Positions 1-12,000 of a DNA stretch of 64,000 bases are shown here, in pieces. The position numbers and the translations under genes are program-made. Each line of letters starts with the position of its first letter. Position 1 is the first letter of the stretch. The notes under the pieces are model-generated. The model had not been told where the DNA came from and did no database searches. It was given only the letters and a program-made list of their open reading frames with translations. Origin of the DNA: Otis tarda (taxonomy: Eukaryota > Chordata > Aves > Otidiformes > Otididae); assembly GCA_026413225.1 (NCBI GenBank), contig CM048556.1, positions 22,483,115 to 22,547,114 on the forward strand. Direction: 5' to 3'.

Positions 1-1240
1 GGTCCCAGACCCACGAGCACCCCCTCCTCCTCTGCCTGGGGTCCGTAACGGCCTGGGACAGCACCGGATGCCCGCGGTTGGGCGGGGTCCGCCCGGATGA
101 AGGGGGTGAAGGTCCGTGAGAAGAGCACAGCCCACGTCCCCTGTGGGTTCTCCCCCTCCGTGGTCCCACAGCCAGGGGTGAAGCGCGGGTCCCGGCCACA
201 GCGTGGGGCAGCGGCTCAGAAGACGACAGCAGGGCAGGATGGAGGGAGCCCGGACCGCGGGGAGATGCTCTCCTCACAGCCGTCCCACCGGGAACGGCCC
301 CGCGAGCTGGCGACAAGGGCACTGCCGGTGCGAGGGGGAGCGGGGGGAGCGAAGGCAGCTGGCAGCACGCGGCCCCCGGGCCGAGCTGATCGCAGAGAAA
401 CGGTGACGTCAGGCCGGGGAAGCGGGGTCCCGGCCTTTCCCAGGCTCTGCCGTGCTCCACGCTCCGGTTCCCTGCCAGTTTATCGGCCACTGGAGCGCGA
501 CCAAGGGAACATCGGCCAGGACAGAACAAACAAACATCAGAGTTTGGGCTTCCTTCCTTCCTGCGAATAACTAAAAAAAAAAAAAAAGAGAGGGGGGGAA
601 TTAAATTCAATTTTGAAAAATTACTGAAAGAAGTCAAATAAACAAGCATTTGTGTTTCCATGGGGACGTGATGCATTCCTGGGAGTGGGAGCTTGGCCGC
701 AGGGGAAGTAACGCCGGAGCAGGGAAGCCAGTGAGTGGTCCCACGGGATGCCCACCGGTGTGCCCGGAGGGACCCAGCGTTCGTCCCTCAGCGTACACCG
801 CACTCAGGACCACATCAGGGGCTTTGCCTCAGATTTTAGCACGGTTTCTTCACATGGTTGTGTGCTCCAGGTTTTCCTGCTGGCCTCTGTTCCCTTGAAA
901 TCACCGACCAGTACCACCGGAAGAGACAGACGTTTAAAGTTGCTTCAGTCTGAGCAAGTGCTATGAAAGGAGGAGCAGTGAGGCTCAACGCCTTACTACA
1001 CACCAGAGAATCCCCCTGGACTCTCAGGTCCCTAACACACCGTGACGTTTCACCAGCTCACAGCCTATTTAGAGGCGAAGGCCTGGCAGGTAGAGGTTGT
1101 TCTGCTCTTTCTGTTTCATTCCAACAGCCTTGCCACAGGGGCAGGTCAGGAGCAGCCAGCACTGGAGCTCCAGTCCATGGACCCTCCTCTCCTTGACCTT
1201 TCTAAAACGTCCTCTGGATTTTCCTCCAGTCCGGCTGTGC
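1..1240. other. GC-rich stretch, no gene recognised
   Basis: No reading frame here resembles a known protein and none has convincing splice borders. It contains an A-run at about 571-586 and is otherwise unremarkable unique-looking DNA. Confidence 0.4.
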
Positions 1241-1249
1241 CGTGGCACT

Positions 1250-1695
1250 CATGATGGGTTTCATTGGGTTGTGTTGGGCCAGGTTACATCCTTCACCTTG
1301 GGCTGTCTCACTAAGGTTGGGTTGGGTTGTGTTGGGCTGGGCTGCACCATTCATGCTGGGTTGTGTTGGGTCATTCACATTGGGTTGGGGTGGGTCAGGT
1401 CATGTTGGGTTGTTTTGGGTCATTCACGTTGGGTCGTCTTATGTTGGGTCACTCGTATTGGGTTGGGGTGGGTCAGGTCATGTTGGGTCATTCACATTGG
1501 GTTGTGTTATGTTGGGTCACTCATGTTGGGTTGGGTTGGGTCAGGTCATGTTGGGTTGTGTTGGGTCAGGTCATTTGTGCTGGGTGGTGCTGGGTTGAGG
1601 TGGGCTGGCCTCGCCGTTCCAGTTGGGTTGGCCGTACTGAGTTGCGCTGTTCGGGACGCACTGGGCTGAGTTGGGCTGGACCGCGGCACTCGGGT
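1250..1695. repeat. GT-rich degenerate minisatellite
   Basis: The block is built from degenerate repeats of GGGTTG(T/G), GGGTCATTCA and GGTCAGGTCATG. The G runs are closely spaced on the plus strand, so quadruplex formation is plausible. The open frames across it (up to 190 codons, rich in Gly, Trp and Val) are products of the repeat and are not called as genes. Confidence 0.8.
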
Positions 1696-1699
1696 TGGG

Positions 1700-3900
1700 C
1701 TGGGTGAAACGGTTCCTGCACCCACGCTGACACTTCTCTGCATTTCTGCCCCATGAACCGTTTCCAGGAGTCTCCCCTGTCCGCTCGGCCGCCCTCGGTC
1801 CTGCCGCTCCGGCGGAAACTGCTGCGTTTCCTGTAAAACGTGGCTTCCCCGTCCTGACCTGCGGAAATATCTCCTGATTTCTGCCCAGCGCAGGAGCCAC
1901 GTGCCGAGAGAAACCCGCGTGTGCCCTGTACGTCACAGCCAGCCCCGCCCGAGAGCAGCAACCCCGCGCGCGGGGAAGACGGACCCACTTCTCGCACGGC
2001 GCGTCCGAGGGGAGCGAGCCAGCCCCACGGAGGGCGCATCCGTAGGGTGCGGGATCACTTTCCTCCGCGCGTGGCGATGCGCCGCTGACCTCGGAGCCCC
2101 GTGGCGCCGGAGCTGCCGGCGGGGACGGGCAGGCCGTTCCCAGGCAGAGGGCTCATTCCGTATCCTCGGGGCCGGATGCGGGATCTCGTCACCCGCGCCC
2201 GTCAGAGGAGGGAAGCGCATTGTGCGGGCCGCTGCTTTTTTTAAAGCTGTTTGTGACCCCGGGACCGGCATGCGAGCGAGAGCCGCTGCTGGAGGAAGGA
2301 GGGGGGAGGAGGAGGAGGGCAGAGAATTCCCAGGTCCCAGCTCTCCCTGGGAAATCCCCAGAACGCTCCCAGGCGCCTTCTTTCCCAGCAGGCCGGGGCC
2401 GAGCGGCAGGTGCACGTCGGAAGCGCCCGGCACCCCGAGGGGGGCCGCAGCTCCGCACGGCGCGAGAGCGACCGCCGACCCCGGTGACTCCACAGAACCG
2501 CGCTCCACGCCCGCAACGGGCGGCTCATCCGCCACGAACCGCGGGGCGTCCTGACGCCGCCGCGCTGCCCACCCGGCGGAGACGCCACAGGGAGGGGATC
2601 ATCCCTCCCGGAGCCCCCCAGTCTCCCCCAGACCCCCGAGAGCAGCCCTTCGGCTGATTCACGGTTTATTTGTAATCGCTCGCGTCCGGAGCACGCCCGG
2701 CTCCCGCAGACACCCGGCCGCGTCCCGCTCAGCCCAGGGGCTCCCGCAGAGGTGCCGCACACAGGGCGCGGCGGGAGCGGGGCCGGGGCTTCCTGCCAGG
2801 CCCTCGGCGCGGGAGAAGGGCCGGGGCACAGGCAAGGGGCACTGCCCAAGCGCCAGGAGCACGGGACCAGCCGTCGCCCGCAGCCACCTCCGGGGAGCCG
2901 GCAGCGGGGCGCGCTCGCAGCCCGGGAAGGGCCTGCGGCAAATTCTCATGGAGGCCGAGATGCCTCCGCCGTGAGCTCAGCGAGTGACTAACTTGTTTGT
3001 CTCCCCCGGGAGCCGCACCGAGTTTTTGGGAAGCGGCAGATCCCCGCCGGCTCCTCTGCCTCTTCCAGGCGCCACCCCCACCCCTTTCCTGAAGAACACC
3101 CTTGGCAAACGGCGCGCAGCAGCGACGTGCCACCGCGTTCCCTCGCTGCAAAGGCAATCGTGGCAAGCGATTTCCCGGCACAGGCAGGGAAAATGGAAGG
3201 ACTCAGAAAGGCCTGAATTTTGGAAACCTGGGTGTGGAAATCACAACACAGCACAGACAGCGCCCCGGGGAACGGCACGGGTGCCGCGCGGCCTGCGCAG
3301 GTACAGGGTAGGCACAACCCAGGCCTCAACCCGTGGCAGACGGGGCAGCCGCCCCGTCCCAGAGCGACCCCGCCGCGCTGACCCCGCTCCGAGGACGCCG
3401 GCGCTCAGGACGCGCCCCGCGCACGGGTCACCCTCCAGGCCGGAGCGAGCCCTGCAGGAACTGGGTCCGGGGGGGCTCCCCTCAGCACCCGTGAGGCACG
3501 GGCGGGACGGGCAGGGGTGCAGGGGGGCTCTCCGCTCCCGCGCAGGAGCCGGGTCACAGCCAGCCACACGCAGGCAGCGCTCAGAGCTCCAGTGCCACCG
3601 TGTGTCACGCACTGCCACCCCACCCCGCCCGCGTCACCCCGCTTTGGGATCCGGCTCCCGCTCCCCCGCGGCCCTGCCCTGGAGAGGCTTCACGCTCGGG
3701 AGACCCCGAGGCGCCTGGGGCCGGAGCCGCCGTCCCCAGGAACCCCGCCGCGTCCCCCCGGCCCGGGCAGGCCTGGCTGGGGGGTGGCCCAGGGCTGGGA
3801 CAGGGCCGCGGGGCGCTCCGGGGCCTTTAGAGGAAAATCGGCATTTTGTACCCAAAATGTACCCTTGTACCCTTCCTCCCAAGGCCCGGCCCGGCCTCGC
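1700..3900. other. CpG-rich DNA, no gene recognised
   Basis: Dense in CpG and lacking stop codons in several frames, which gives long but uninformative open frames on both strands. No protein similarity was recognised. It may be the outer part of the CpG island centred near 4-5 kb. Confidence 0.4.
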
Positions 3901-3999
3901 TCCCCGGCCCGCCTCGGGCCTCCCCGGGCACAGCCGGGCTCCAAGCCAGGGCCGCTGCCCCCGAGCGGCGACCGGTACCGCGGCCACCGGCAGCACGAC

Positions 4000-5073
4000 G
4001 GACCCGCCGCCGACCCGCACACTGCGCATGCGCCGCGTCCCCACGACGCTCTACGCTGCAGCGTGCCGCTCTATGGTCTCTCCCCCGGGACGCTCCACCG
4101 TTAAAAAGGTAAAGAGCCCCCCCCGCTGCCCCAGCAGCGGCACTCATCGCCCGTCCCGCCCGCGCCGGGACCCTCTCCAGAAGCAGCCACTCCCGCCGTC
4201 GCCAGGCCCCGGGACAGCCAGGTCTCCATGGTGCGTGCGGCGCTCTATCTGCCGCTGCGCGTCTCTATGGTGCGTGCGGCGCTCCGTCCGACGGCCTCCC
4301 GGCCCTTTATAGCCGCCGGGGCCGCGTTCTGCGGGCTCTTCCGCCGCCGCCCGGTGCGGACGGAACTCTGCCGCCCTGTCGCCGAGCCCGGTGCCGCCCC
4401 GGCGCGCTCCTCATCCCGTACAGGCTCTGTGGGTGCGAGCGCTCCGCCCCGCCGGCGGCTCTCTATGGCGGGCGGCGCTCTAGCCCAGCCCGCCCGCGCT
4501 CGGTGGTGCGGCGCGGCCCCGCCCCGGGGCGGCCTGAGGCGGCCCCGGCCCCGCCGCGGCCCTGGCTCCGGTGAAGCGGCTCGGGAGGAGCCGGGCCGGG
4601 TCCGAGCTCGGGGGGGAGCTGCCGAGGTGGGTCGGGGGTGGGGGTCCCAGCTCCCCGGGGCGGCGGGAGCTCCGGTACCGGCTGCTGGCGTCGGGCCTGG
4701 CGCTCTCCGGGTCTCGCCCTTCTCCCCTCCCGGAGGCCGCCGCTGCCGGCGTAGGGGCTGCCCTGCTGCGGGTCCCGGGAGCTCCAAGTGCGGTTTGTAA
4801 CGTGGCTTTTTCCTTTTTTGTTTGTTTTTCTTTGAAAGGTCAGCGGCACCCCGATTTAAGGCCCTGGGTTCCTCGGGCGGCGGCGGCCTCCTGGAGCAGC
4901 TGTGTAAAAGCTTTCCAGCAACGTTCGGTGGGTGCAGGGACCGGGAGGAGGAGGAGGCGGGGAAGAGCCGTGACCGCCAGCAGAGACCTCTCGCCGTTCC
5001 TTCGGCGCCCCGAGCCCGCGGGAAGCCTCGCTGCGTCCTGTCCCTCACCTCCGCCCGCGCCCGCACCGTGCCA
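4000..5073 (+). promoter_or_regulatory. TMLHE: CpG island; probable TMLHE promoter and 5' UTR exon
   Basis: This is a CpG-dense block immediately upstream of a long, AT-richer stretch that leads to the first TMLHE coding exon. That coding exon begins one base after a good acceptor (AG at 9019-9020), so an upstream noncoding exon is required. A good donor (CCAG|GTAACG) at 5073/5074 closes the island and is the best candidate for the end of that exon. The start site is not visible. A TATA-like CTTTATAG sits near 4310. A short element with core CTATGG-TGCGTGCGGCGCTC recurs near 4228, 4266 and, diverged, 4464. Confidence 0.4.
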
Positions 5074-8000
5074 GGTAACGTTCACCGGCCCGGAGTTCAG
5101 GCGGGGGTGCCGTCTGCCTGCGAGTGAAAACTTGCAGGGCAGCTCGCGGGCAGAGCTGTTTCCCCTCCTTCTCTGGTAAAAGGCAACCCCTCTCTGCCCG
5201 GGTGGCACCCAGAGCCAGTCAATGAAGTGATTCTTAATAAGAGTTTACTGCAACAAGTATCCCTGTGGGGGATATGCCATGAGGGCTGGCTGCTTTGCTA
5301 GGGAAAAAAAAAAAAAAAAGACTTAGAGCTTGTTTCTGCTAAGCTGTGCAGCCTGAAAAGGCTTTGCTTGAGACAGATGAAGAAACTGCCAGCAGGAGAG
5401 GGCAATAAGATTATGGGAAGGGGGTCTGGAGTCAGGTGGTTGGTGTTAAACGCGGGCTGAGCAGATAATTGCCTTTACTTCTAGGAAAGTGAGGTGGCTG
5501 TGAAGCTGGCACTGTCTGGGATGTCTTTATTAGCTCCTTAATTTAATTGGAGTCCCCTGTGGGGAAGGGCTGGAAGGGGAATCTGATTCCTGACAGCCGA
5601 GATCTAATATAGCTGTCTGCGCAGCTGGGGGGGGCAGGAGCCCTGCTCAGCAGGGGACTGTGTGGTTTTTTAGTGATTCATAGGTGAGCTGGGTCGGCTG
5701 GGGCTGGTGAACCTTTAACTCCGCTGCCACCCTGGTGCCCGTGTCTGCGAGATCGCTGCTGTCCCAGGGGACCCTGCCACGGGGAGGGGGGGTTGTCTGT
5801 CGTGGTGTTTGTGTGCGTCGCCCGCCCCCTCAGGCCTGGTGTGCTGCTGAAGTTTTTCCTCTTTCTGAGGGATCAGAAACCTTTGCGTTAGCCAGGTGCT
5901 TCTAGCAAGGAAAAGGATGTGTGAGTGTAAGCGACCGAATGTTTGGGAATGCTTAATGAAAAACACATCATTTTTTTTCAGATGCTAAATAAGCTTGAAA
6001 AACAGGCTGGGCGTGCTGGCAGAGGGCGATGGAACCGGTCTGTTCTCGGCGCCAGCAGCGGGCATCGGGGCAGCTTCCCTCGCAGCCGGTGTCGCCCTGC
6101 TCCTGGAAGGTTTTGGCTAAGAGCAGGCTAAAGGCCACAGACCGGTGTGGTTTCTCCTTCCATGTGTGCTTTCATTGCTGAAACTACTTGGTCAGCGATT
6201 TTTTCCAGCTTGGTATTTTTCTTTGCTCAAAATGGGAATGGTGGCTTTTTATCAAGGAGCTTAAAAAAACCAGTATTGGTTACTTCTTGCGGCAGCAGCG
6301 AACCAAACTGCTGGGGACCAGGCGGGAAGTCTCCTGGACAGGCGAGCCCCTCGTGAGGCCAGCTCTTCCTTCCTCCTCCTTTCACAGCGCGTCTCTTCTC
6401 TTGTCCCTCAGAGACCGATGGTAACTGCTCGCATCGCCGTATGCCCGAGTTTTCTGCCTTTCCCGCAGCTCTGTTCCTCCTGTTCCCCCGCCGCTCCTGG
6501 CGTGGGCTCTGTGCGCGCTGCTGTTTGCCGTGCACCGTGCGGTGGGCTCTGGGGTAGGATGAGCCGCGCAGGAGGCGCTCACGTCAGTGTCTGCGTAGGA
6601 TTTTGTCCCGCTTCAGTGGAGGGGTGGACTTGGTCACTGAACGCCTCTCCCTTCTCAAAGTCCACTTGTGTTTATGCGCAGGGTGGCTTAATGTCTCCTT
6701 CCTCCTGCTCTTTCTTTTTGAATTTCAAGGCAGATTTTGTTTTGAAATCTCTCAGCTGCTGTGTTTCCCTGCTGCCCAGGTGAGCTGCCTGTGGTCTGGA
6801 CAGCGTAAAGGTGAGGCGAGGAGGGGAACAGGGGGGACAGAGTTAGCTGTTCACATAAGCAATTCCAGCCGGGAGAGAGCTCTTAGCTCTGATGAAACAA
6901 ACACAGAGGCAAAATGTAAATCCTCTCTAATCATACAGGTTTTCTTGTTTTCAGCTCCTCAGTTGTAGTATCTCTTGGAAAGATTTAATTTAAGGCTTCT
7001 CTGTGAGCTGTCTGTGGTGTGTGCCTCCAGGCAGAGCAGCAGAGAAGCAAGAGGTCTCGATGATTAGATTAAATATCTGGGTCACTTACCATCACCTGTG
7101 TTTATTCTCTGCTAAGTTTCGATACTGGAAGAGGACGAGATAAAAGGAACGCGTGCAGAAAGAGATAACCGTGGCTGGAGCTGCCCCGGCGGAGGCCGCT
7201 TTCTAACGGATCTGTAGATGAGCTTTTCCTGTCGGCTTTGGGTCCTGCGTGAGGAGATACCGGGCGTGCGCGGACAAGCTTGCTGCTTTTTCCCCCTGTG
7301 CTGGGTTAGTGGATATCCTGGATATCCAAAAGCCAAACTGGACGGTCTTCCCTCCTCTTTCTCACGGAATAGTCTTGAGCTTGCTGAGTTGTAAGGCTTG
7401 GTTTGGGAAGTTACGGGATTTTTGAGCTTTGTAAAGCCAACAGACATCATAGTCAGCTCCTGGTTTTCTGTAGCTACAGATTTTCTTCACTTGGTTAAGT
7501 TTGTGTACCAAATTTGACGGATTCCTTTTCCATTTTCCTACGCTACATTTCCAAAGCTGGCAGGGAGGGGACGCGTCCTTCCCAAACTTAGCATTGCCAC
7601 TTCTACAGAAGCTGATATTCTGGTTGGCTGCAGACCACCAAAGGGGAGAGAAATCATCCTGTGTGTCTTCAGATGCCCGGTAGCTCTGGCTCAGGCTGTG
7701 CAAGTTCTCTGGTGCCCCGTTTTCTCTCTCTGTGACGAGAATGCTGGAGTCTTGCAGGATGCCGCAGCTCAGTCAGCATCCATGAGAGTTTCGGGGGCCT
7801 CGCAGCAGGGTTTGAAGTGCAAGGTCGGTTGTGTTAGTAGAGATCTCGGTTGCTGCAGGTGGCAGGCAGCAAGCGAGGAGCTCCAGTGCCTCCCCTCCCG
7901 CTACGTGGAGTGAGACACCGGCGTTTAGACCGTGGCTTCGTTTTGTAAAACTTGTGAGGGTTTTGCCCTTGCTCTTTGTATCGAAGCATTGTTACAAATC

Positions 8001-9020
8001 TCCCTCTGAGAAATCACCTTCTTGTCCCTAGCCTAAAATTAACCACACTTGGTTTCTCTTCCATGCCAGCTGTGTCCTTCAGCAGAAGCAGAGATCCTCC
8101 TCCTCCTCGTTATTTTGCATACTTTTTCTAGAACTGACCTAATTACTGGATTCCTGCAGTTCTAACCAAGGTCACTTTTCTCTGCTTCCCGGATCCCTGT
8201 AGTTCTGTCCAGGAATGGTGAATTCAAACCGGGAAGCCCAGAGAGGGGACGAAACCTGCAGGAGATGAGACTCTGCCAGTGTTTTGCACAAGAGCATTCA
8301 ACACACGGCTGTCTCTTCTGGAATTGCTTTTGCCAGACAAACCCTAGGGGTTTGTTCCTTCTCACCCTTGTCCGTCCTCCCTCTGTTCCCAGCTGATGTG
8401 CGTGGATTGGATTGGCTTGCTTGTTTAAAAAACTCATTGGCCCCTACCGGCTGATTCCCCATTGCTTCCATTACGCGCTGTTTTTGAGGGCAGCCCGTTT
8501 TCACGTGCAGCTTCACGGTCTGCCTCCGGGGTTTGGTGGTGTCTGCAGAAATACCTGCTGCAGCTGGCCTGAAGAAGGGTGAAGCACTCCAGCTCGTGGA
8601 GATTGCTGCGCGCTCGGTGTGTTATTAGCAGTAAGCGTGGACAGCTTAGCAGCGTGCCTGATTGCGTTGTCACTGGGAGAATGCAAAGGTGAGGCCGGTA
8701 CTCGGAGCTGGCCATGAAGGTGTTTAATATGAGGCTCTGCAAACTCCGTGTTTGGCCGTTTTTCATGTCCTGGTGCCTGGGAGGGAGGTGACTTCTCTCT
8801 GGCCACGCTGCCAGTCACTGTGCCTGCTTTTTTCCTTCCTCCTCAATGGATGAGTTCTCACTCGCCTCCTTTGGCAGTGAGTTATGGTGGAGGATGGTAC
8901 CGGCTTTCCCAGAAGCGCTTACGGTGCCTGGCATCCGAGCACGGAGGTCGAGTCCGAGATGCAGTGCAGCAGCGCAGCTGAATCACCTTCTTCTGTCCCC
9001 TCTCTCCCCTGGCCGCTCAG
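5074..9020 (+). other. TMLHE: Probable intron 1 of TMLHE
   Basis: AT-richer than its flanks, with no recognised coding exon or repeat family apart from a short A-run near 5303-5318. The inference that it is intronic rests on the donor at 5074 and the acceptor at 9020. Confidence 0.4.
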
Positions 9021-9021
9021 G

Positions 9022-12000
9022 ATGTGGTGCCGCAGGCTGGCCTGTCTGCTCAAGGTGCCGTGCCAGCGGAGCGGAGCACCGGGCGTCGCTCGCCGTGGCT
9101 GCTTGGTGACAGAAGGACCCTCCTCGCCGCTGCGGCTCGCCGACACCACACAGCCCCGGAGTCCCTCAAGTGTGCCTGGCAGTTACACGGTGACCATCTA
9201 GGTAGGTGTGTCAGGTGCATGTGTGCCTGCTCTTGAGTCTCTCTGGGGAGAGGAGGGAGATTGTCCTGACACTGTTCCCTGGGAGCCATTAATTTCTTTA
9301 ATTTTTTTTTTTTTCTTCTGAAATGGATGGGATGCACCCTGGAGTCTGTGTTTCACATTCCCTTCGGGAATTCCCAAAGGCAGGACAGAGCAGGTTTGTC
9401 TGCTGGTGGTCAGGCTTTTCACGATAAATGAGGCAGTGCTGAATCGGAAATCAAATCCAGGGATTCCTGAGCAGTAACGGCATCTGGGCCTCGCCCTGTC
9501 AGTCCCTTGTTTCGTGTCATGCTCAGGGCCCTGACTGGCAGGGGGATGGCTGCTCTGGTGTGTGCCCAGCTCTCTGCCCCCACCCGTGCAGCTTTTCCTG
9601 CGTGAAACGCAGTTCTTGGAGCGGGTTTGTGGGCAGCCTGGCTGTGTGGCTGGGCAGCAAGAGCAGCACCTCATCCTGTGACAGGCTAGCTTAGTTTTTG
9701 CGAAGAGGTGCTAGGTCTAACAGCCTCCAGTCCTCTCTAAGCAGGATTGTGACTTGCGGGCTCTCAGCACCAGCGCCTCTCCTGAACCTGTCCCTCTTTG
9801 CAGAGCTCCGGTACGGGAACACGCTGATGCGCTTCGATTTTGTCTGGCTGCGGGACCACTGCCGCTCAGCCTCCTGCTACAACGCCAAGACGAACCAGCG
9901 CAGCTTGGACACGGCTAGCGTGGACCTGGGCATCAAACCCAAGGCCGTCCGAGTGGACGAGACCACGCTCTTCCTCACGTGTAAGTGGCAGAGTGACCGT
10001 ACCCTGCGTGTTTTACGGCACCGACCCGCTGCAGGGAGCCCCGTTGATGGATCCCACCCTTGGGTTTGCTGGGAGAGGGCAGCCTCATCCCTAAACCAGT
10101 AGCTGTTTCGGGGAGAGGCTTAGCTGTAAGCAGAGGTTACACGCCGCTCTCTGAGCAGTGCTGTTCCTGTACACGTGCCTCAGTCTTAAATTTGTCTGGT
10201 TTCCCCAGCCCTTTTTGGGTAGAGATGTGTGTATCTGCAGTGTCTGGGTGTTTTATGGCTTTGTCCGAACGCAGCAGCTGTGCGGGCGGTGAAGAGATTG
10301 GTAAAGAAATGTTGGTTTTCTTTCTCTCTTGTCCTATTTGACTGGTGTTCCTGGTCAGAATTCACATTTTCTGTCCGTTCTCCTCAGCTTCCCAGCTTCT
10401 TTCTTCCTTTTGTACTTCCTTACTTCCTTTATTTGTGGGCTTGTCTTCAGTGCTTTATTCCTCCTTGGAGCCCTGTCAACAGAACGCAAAACTACCGAAA
10501 TTGAAACACTTGGCTCTGAATTTGGAGTTGCTGCAGCAATGACAATGCTTTTTGGGCCTTGTGGCCTTACCCAGATAATATTTTGGGGGGCGTCGGGGTG
10601 CAAAGAGCCTGTCCCCAGACAAGTTAAAGGGTGAGGACTGTCCTAGGCTGGTGGCTGTGCTGGCCGCGACCTCGGGCAGTTGGGTGTGGTTGTGGTGACT
10701 GTGACTCCTCTCCCTTGTCGAAGGGCCGGACGGGCACGTGACGCGCTACGGGCTGGAGTGGCTGGTGAAGAACAGCTACGAGGGGCAGAAGCAGCAGGTG
10801 ATGCACCCGCGGATTCTCTGGAACGCAGAAATCTACCGCCAGGCCCAGGTCCCGTCCGTTGACTGCCAGAGTTTCCTGCAGACAGACGAGGGGCTGAAGG
10901 AGTTCCTGCAGAACTTCTTGCTGTATGGGATTGCTTTCGTAGAGAATGTCGCTCCCACCAAAGAGGACACGGAAATCCTAGCAGAAAGGATCAGCTTAAT
11001 CAGGTAACGAGGCTGCCCTGGGAAGGCCTCTGACAGCTTTGCGGAGGAGCTGTGAAGGGCAGACTGTTGCTTTCCTTTCATTTGGGAAGGTGCTGCTGCC
11101 TCATCCTGGGTATTGTGCGGTGCAGCCTGGTGTGCAAATGCGAGGCCTGGGCCTTCTGCAGCCTCCGGCCACTCCGCTGGAGGGGAGATGGAGTATTGCG
11201 CGGCGGGATCTGCCCTCTTTTGGGGAGAGCCGAGAGTGCCCAGGTTATGGAGCTGCCTCGGGAGCGTGTGATGACTTTTGTGCCAGTGGGGCCGCGCAGA
11301 GTGGCTGGAGGAAGCAGCCTCTCTGGGAAGACTAGAGCTTTGCAAGGAGAGATATTTCCTGTTATGACTTGAAAGGTTACAAGGGCAGCCCTGGCCCCGG
11401 GAGATCAAAACCAATTCATAGCTCTTGCTAAAGAAAAATATTGAGAGATGTTTCTTCTGTCTTGTGTTTAAAACACCCCAACAGCATGGCAAGCTGGGGT
11501 TTGAGTTTCAAGTTTTATCCGAGCTGCAGAAACGGTTTAACTTGCCTTGGGCCATTGGAAGAGGAGGGGTTTCTTTTACTGGATAGTCACCCCCAAAAGA
11601 AATGAGGGGCTCCAGGGCGCATGCAGCCGGTGTTTCTCTCCAGGCACCCTCACTCTCTCACCCCTGGGTGCTGTTTGTCCGTGCCTTCTGTCTGTTCCCT
11701 TTGTGCATGTTGTAGGGGGCCGGTGGGTGAAAAGGCTGGATCCTAAGAACAGGAAGGGGATTGTTAGGCAACCTTGTGGTGGGTACAGGCGAAGGCCAGC
11801 TGCACTCCGGCAGCTCCTTGTGTTGCTCAGCGGCCTCCTTGATTGGACTGGGGCTGATGTTTGGTGTGGAAAGATCTGTATCTGTGGAGGGGAGGCAAGG
11901 CTCGTTGCCATCAGCCTTCTCAGGAGGAAAGAGAAACTGAACACTAGAGAGGGCATAAGAAGCGCCATCTCTTGACAATGTGAATTTTGTTGTTCTGCTT

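Noticed and set aside
2984..4312. 442-codon open frame in the CpG island
   Set aside because: Composition is that of stop-poor GC-rich DNA (Arg, Pro, Gly), several frames are open together and nothing resembles a known protein.
8884..9201. Reading TMLHE exon 1 as starting further upstream in the same frame
   Set aside because: A good splice acceptor ends at 9020, directly before the homologous start Met, so the upstream codons are intronic.
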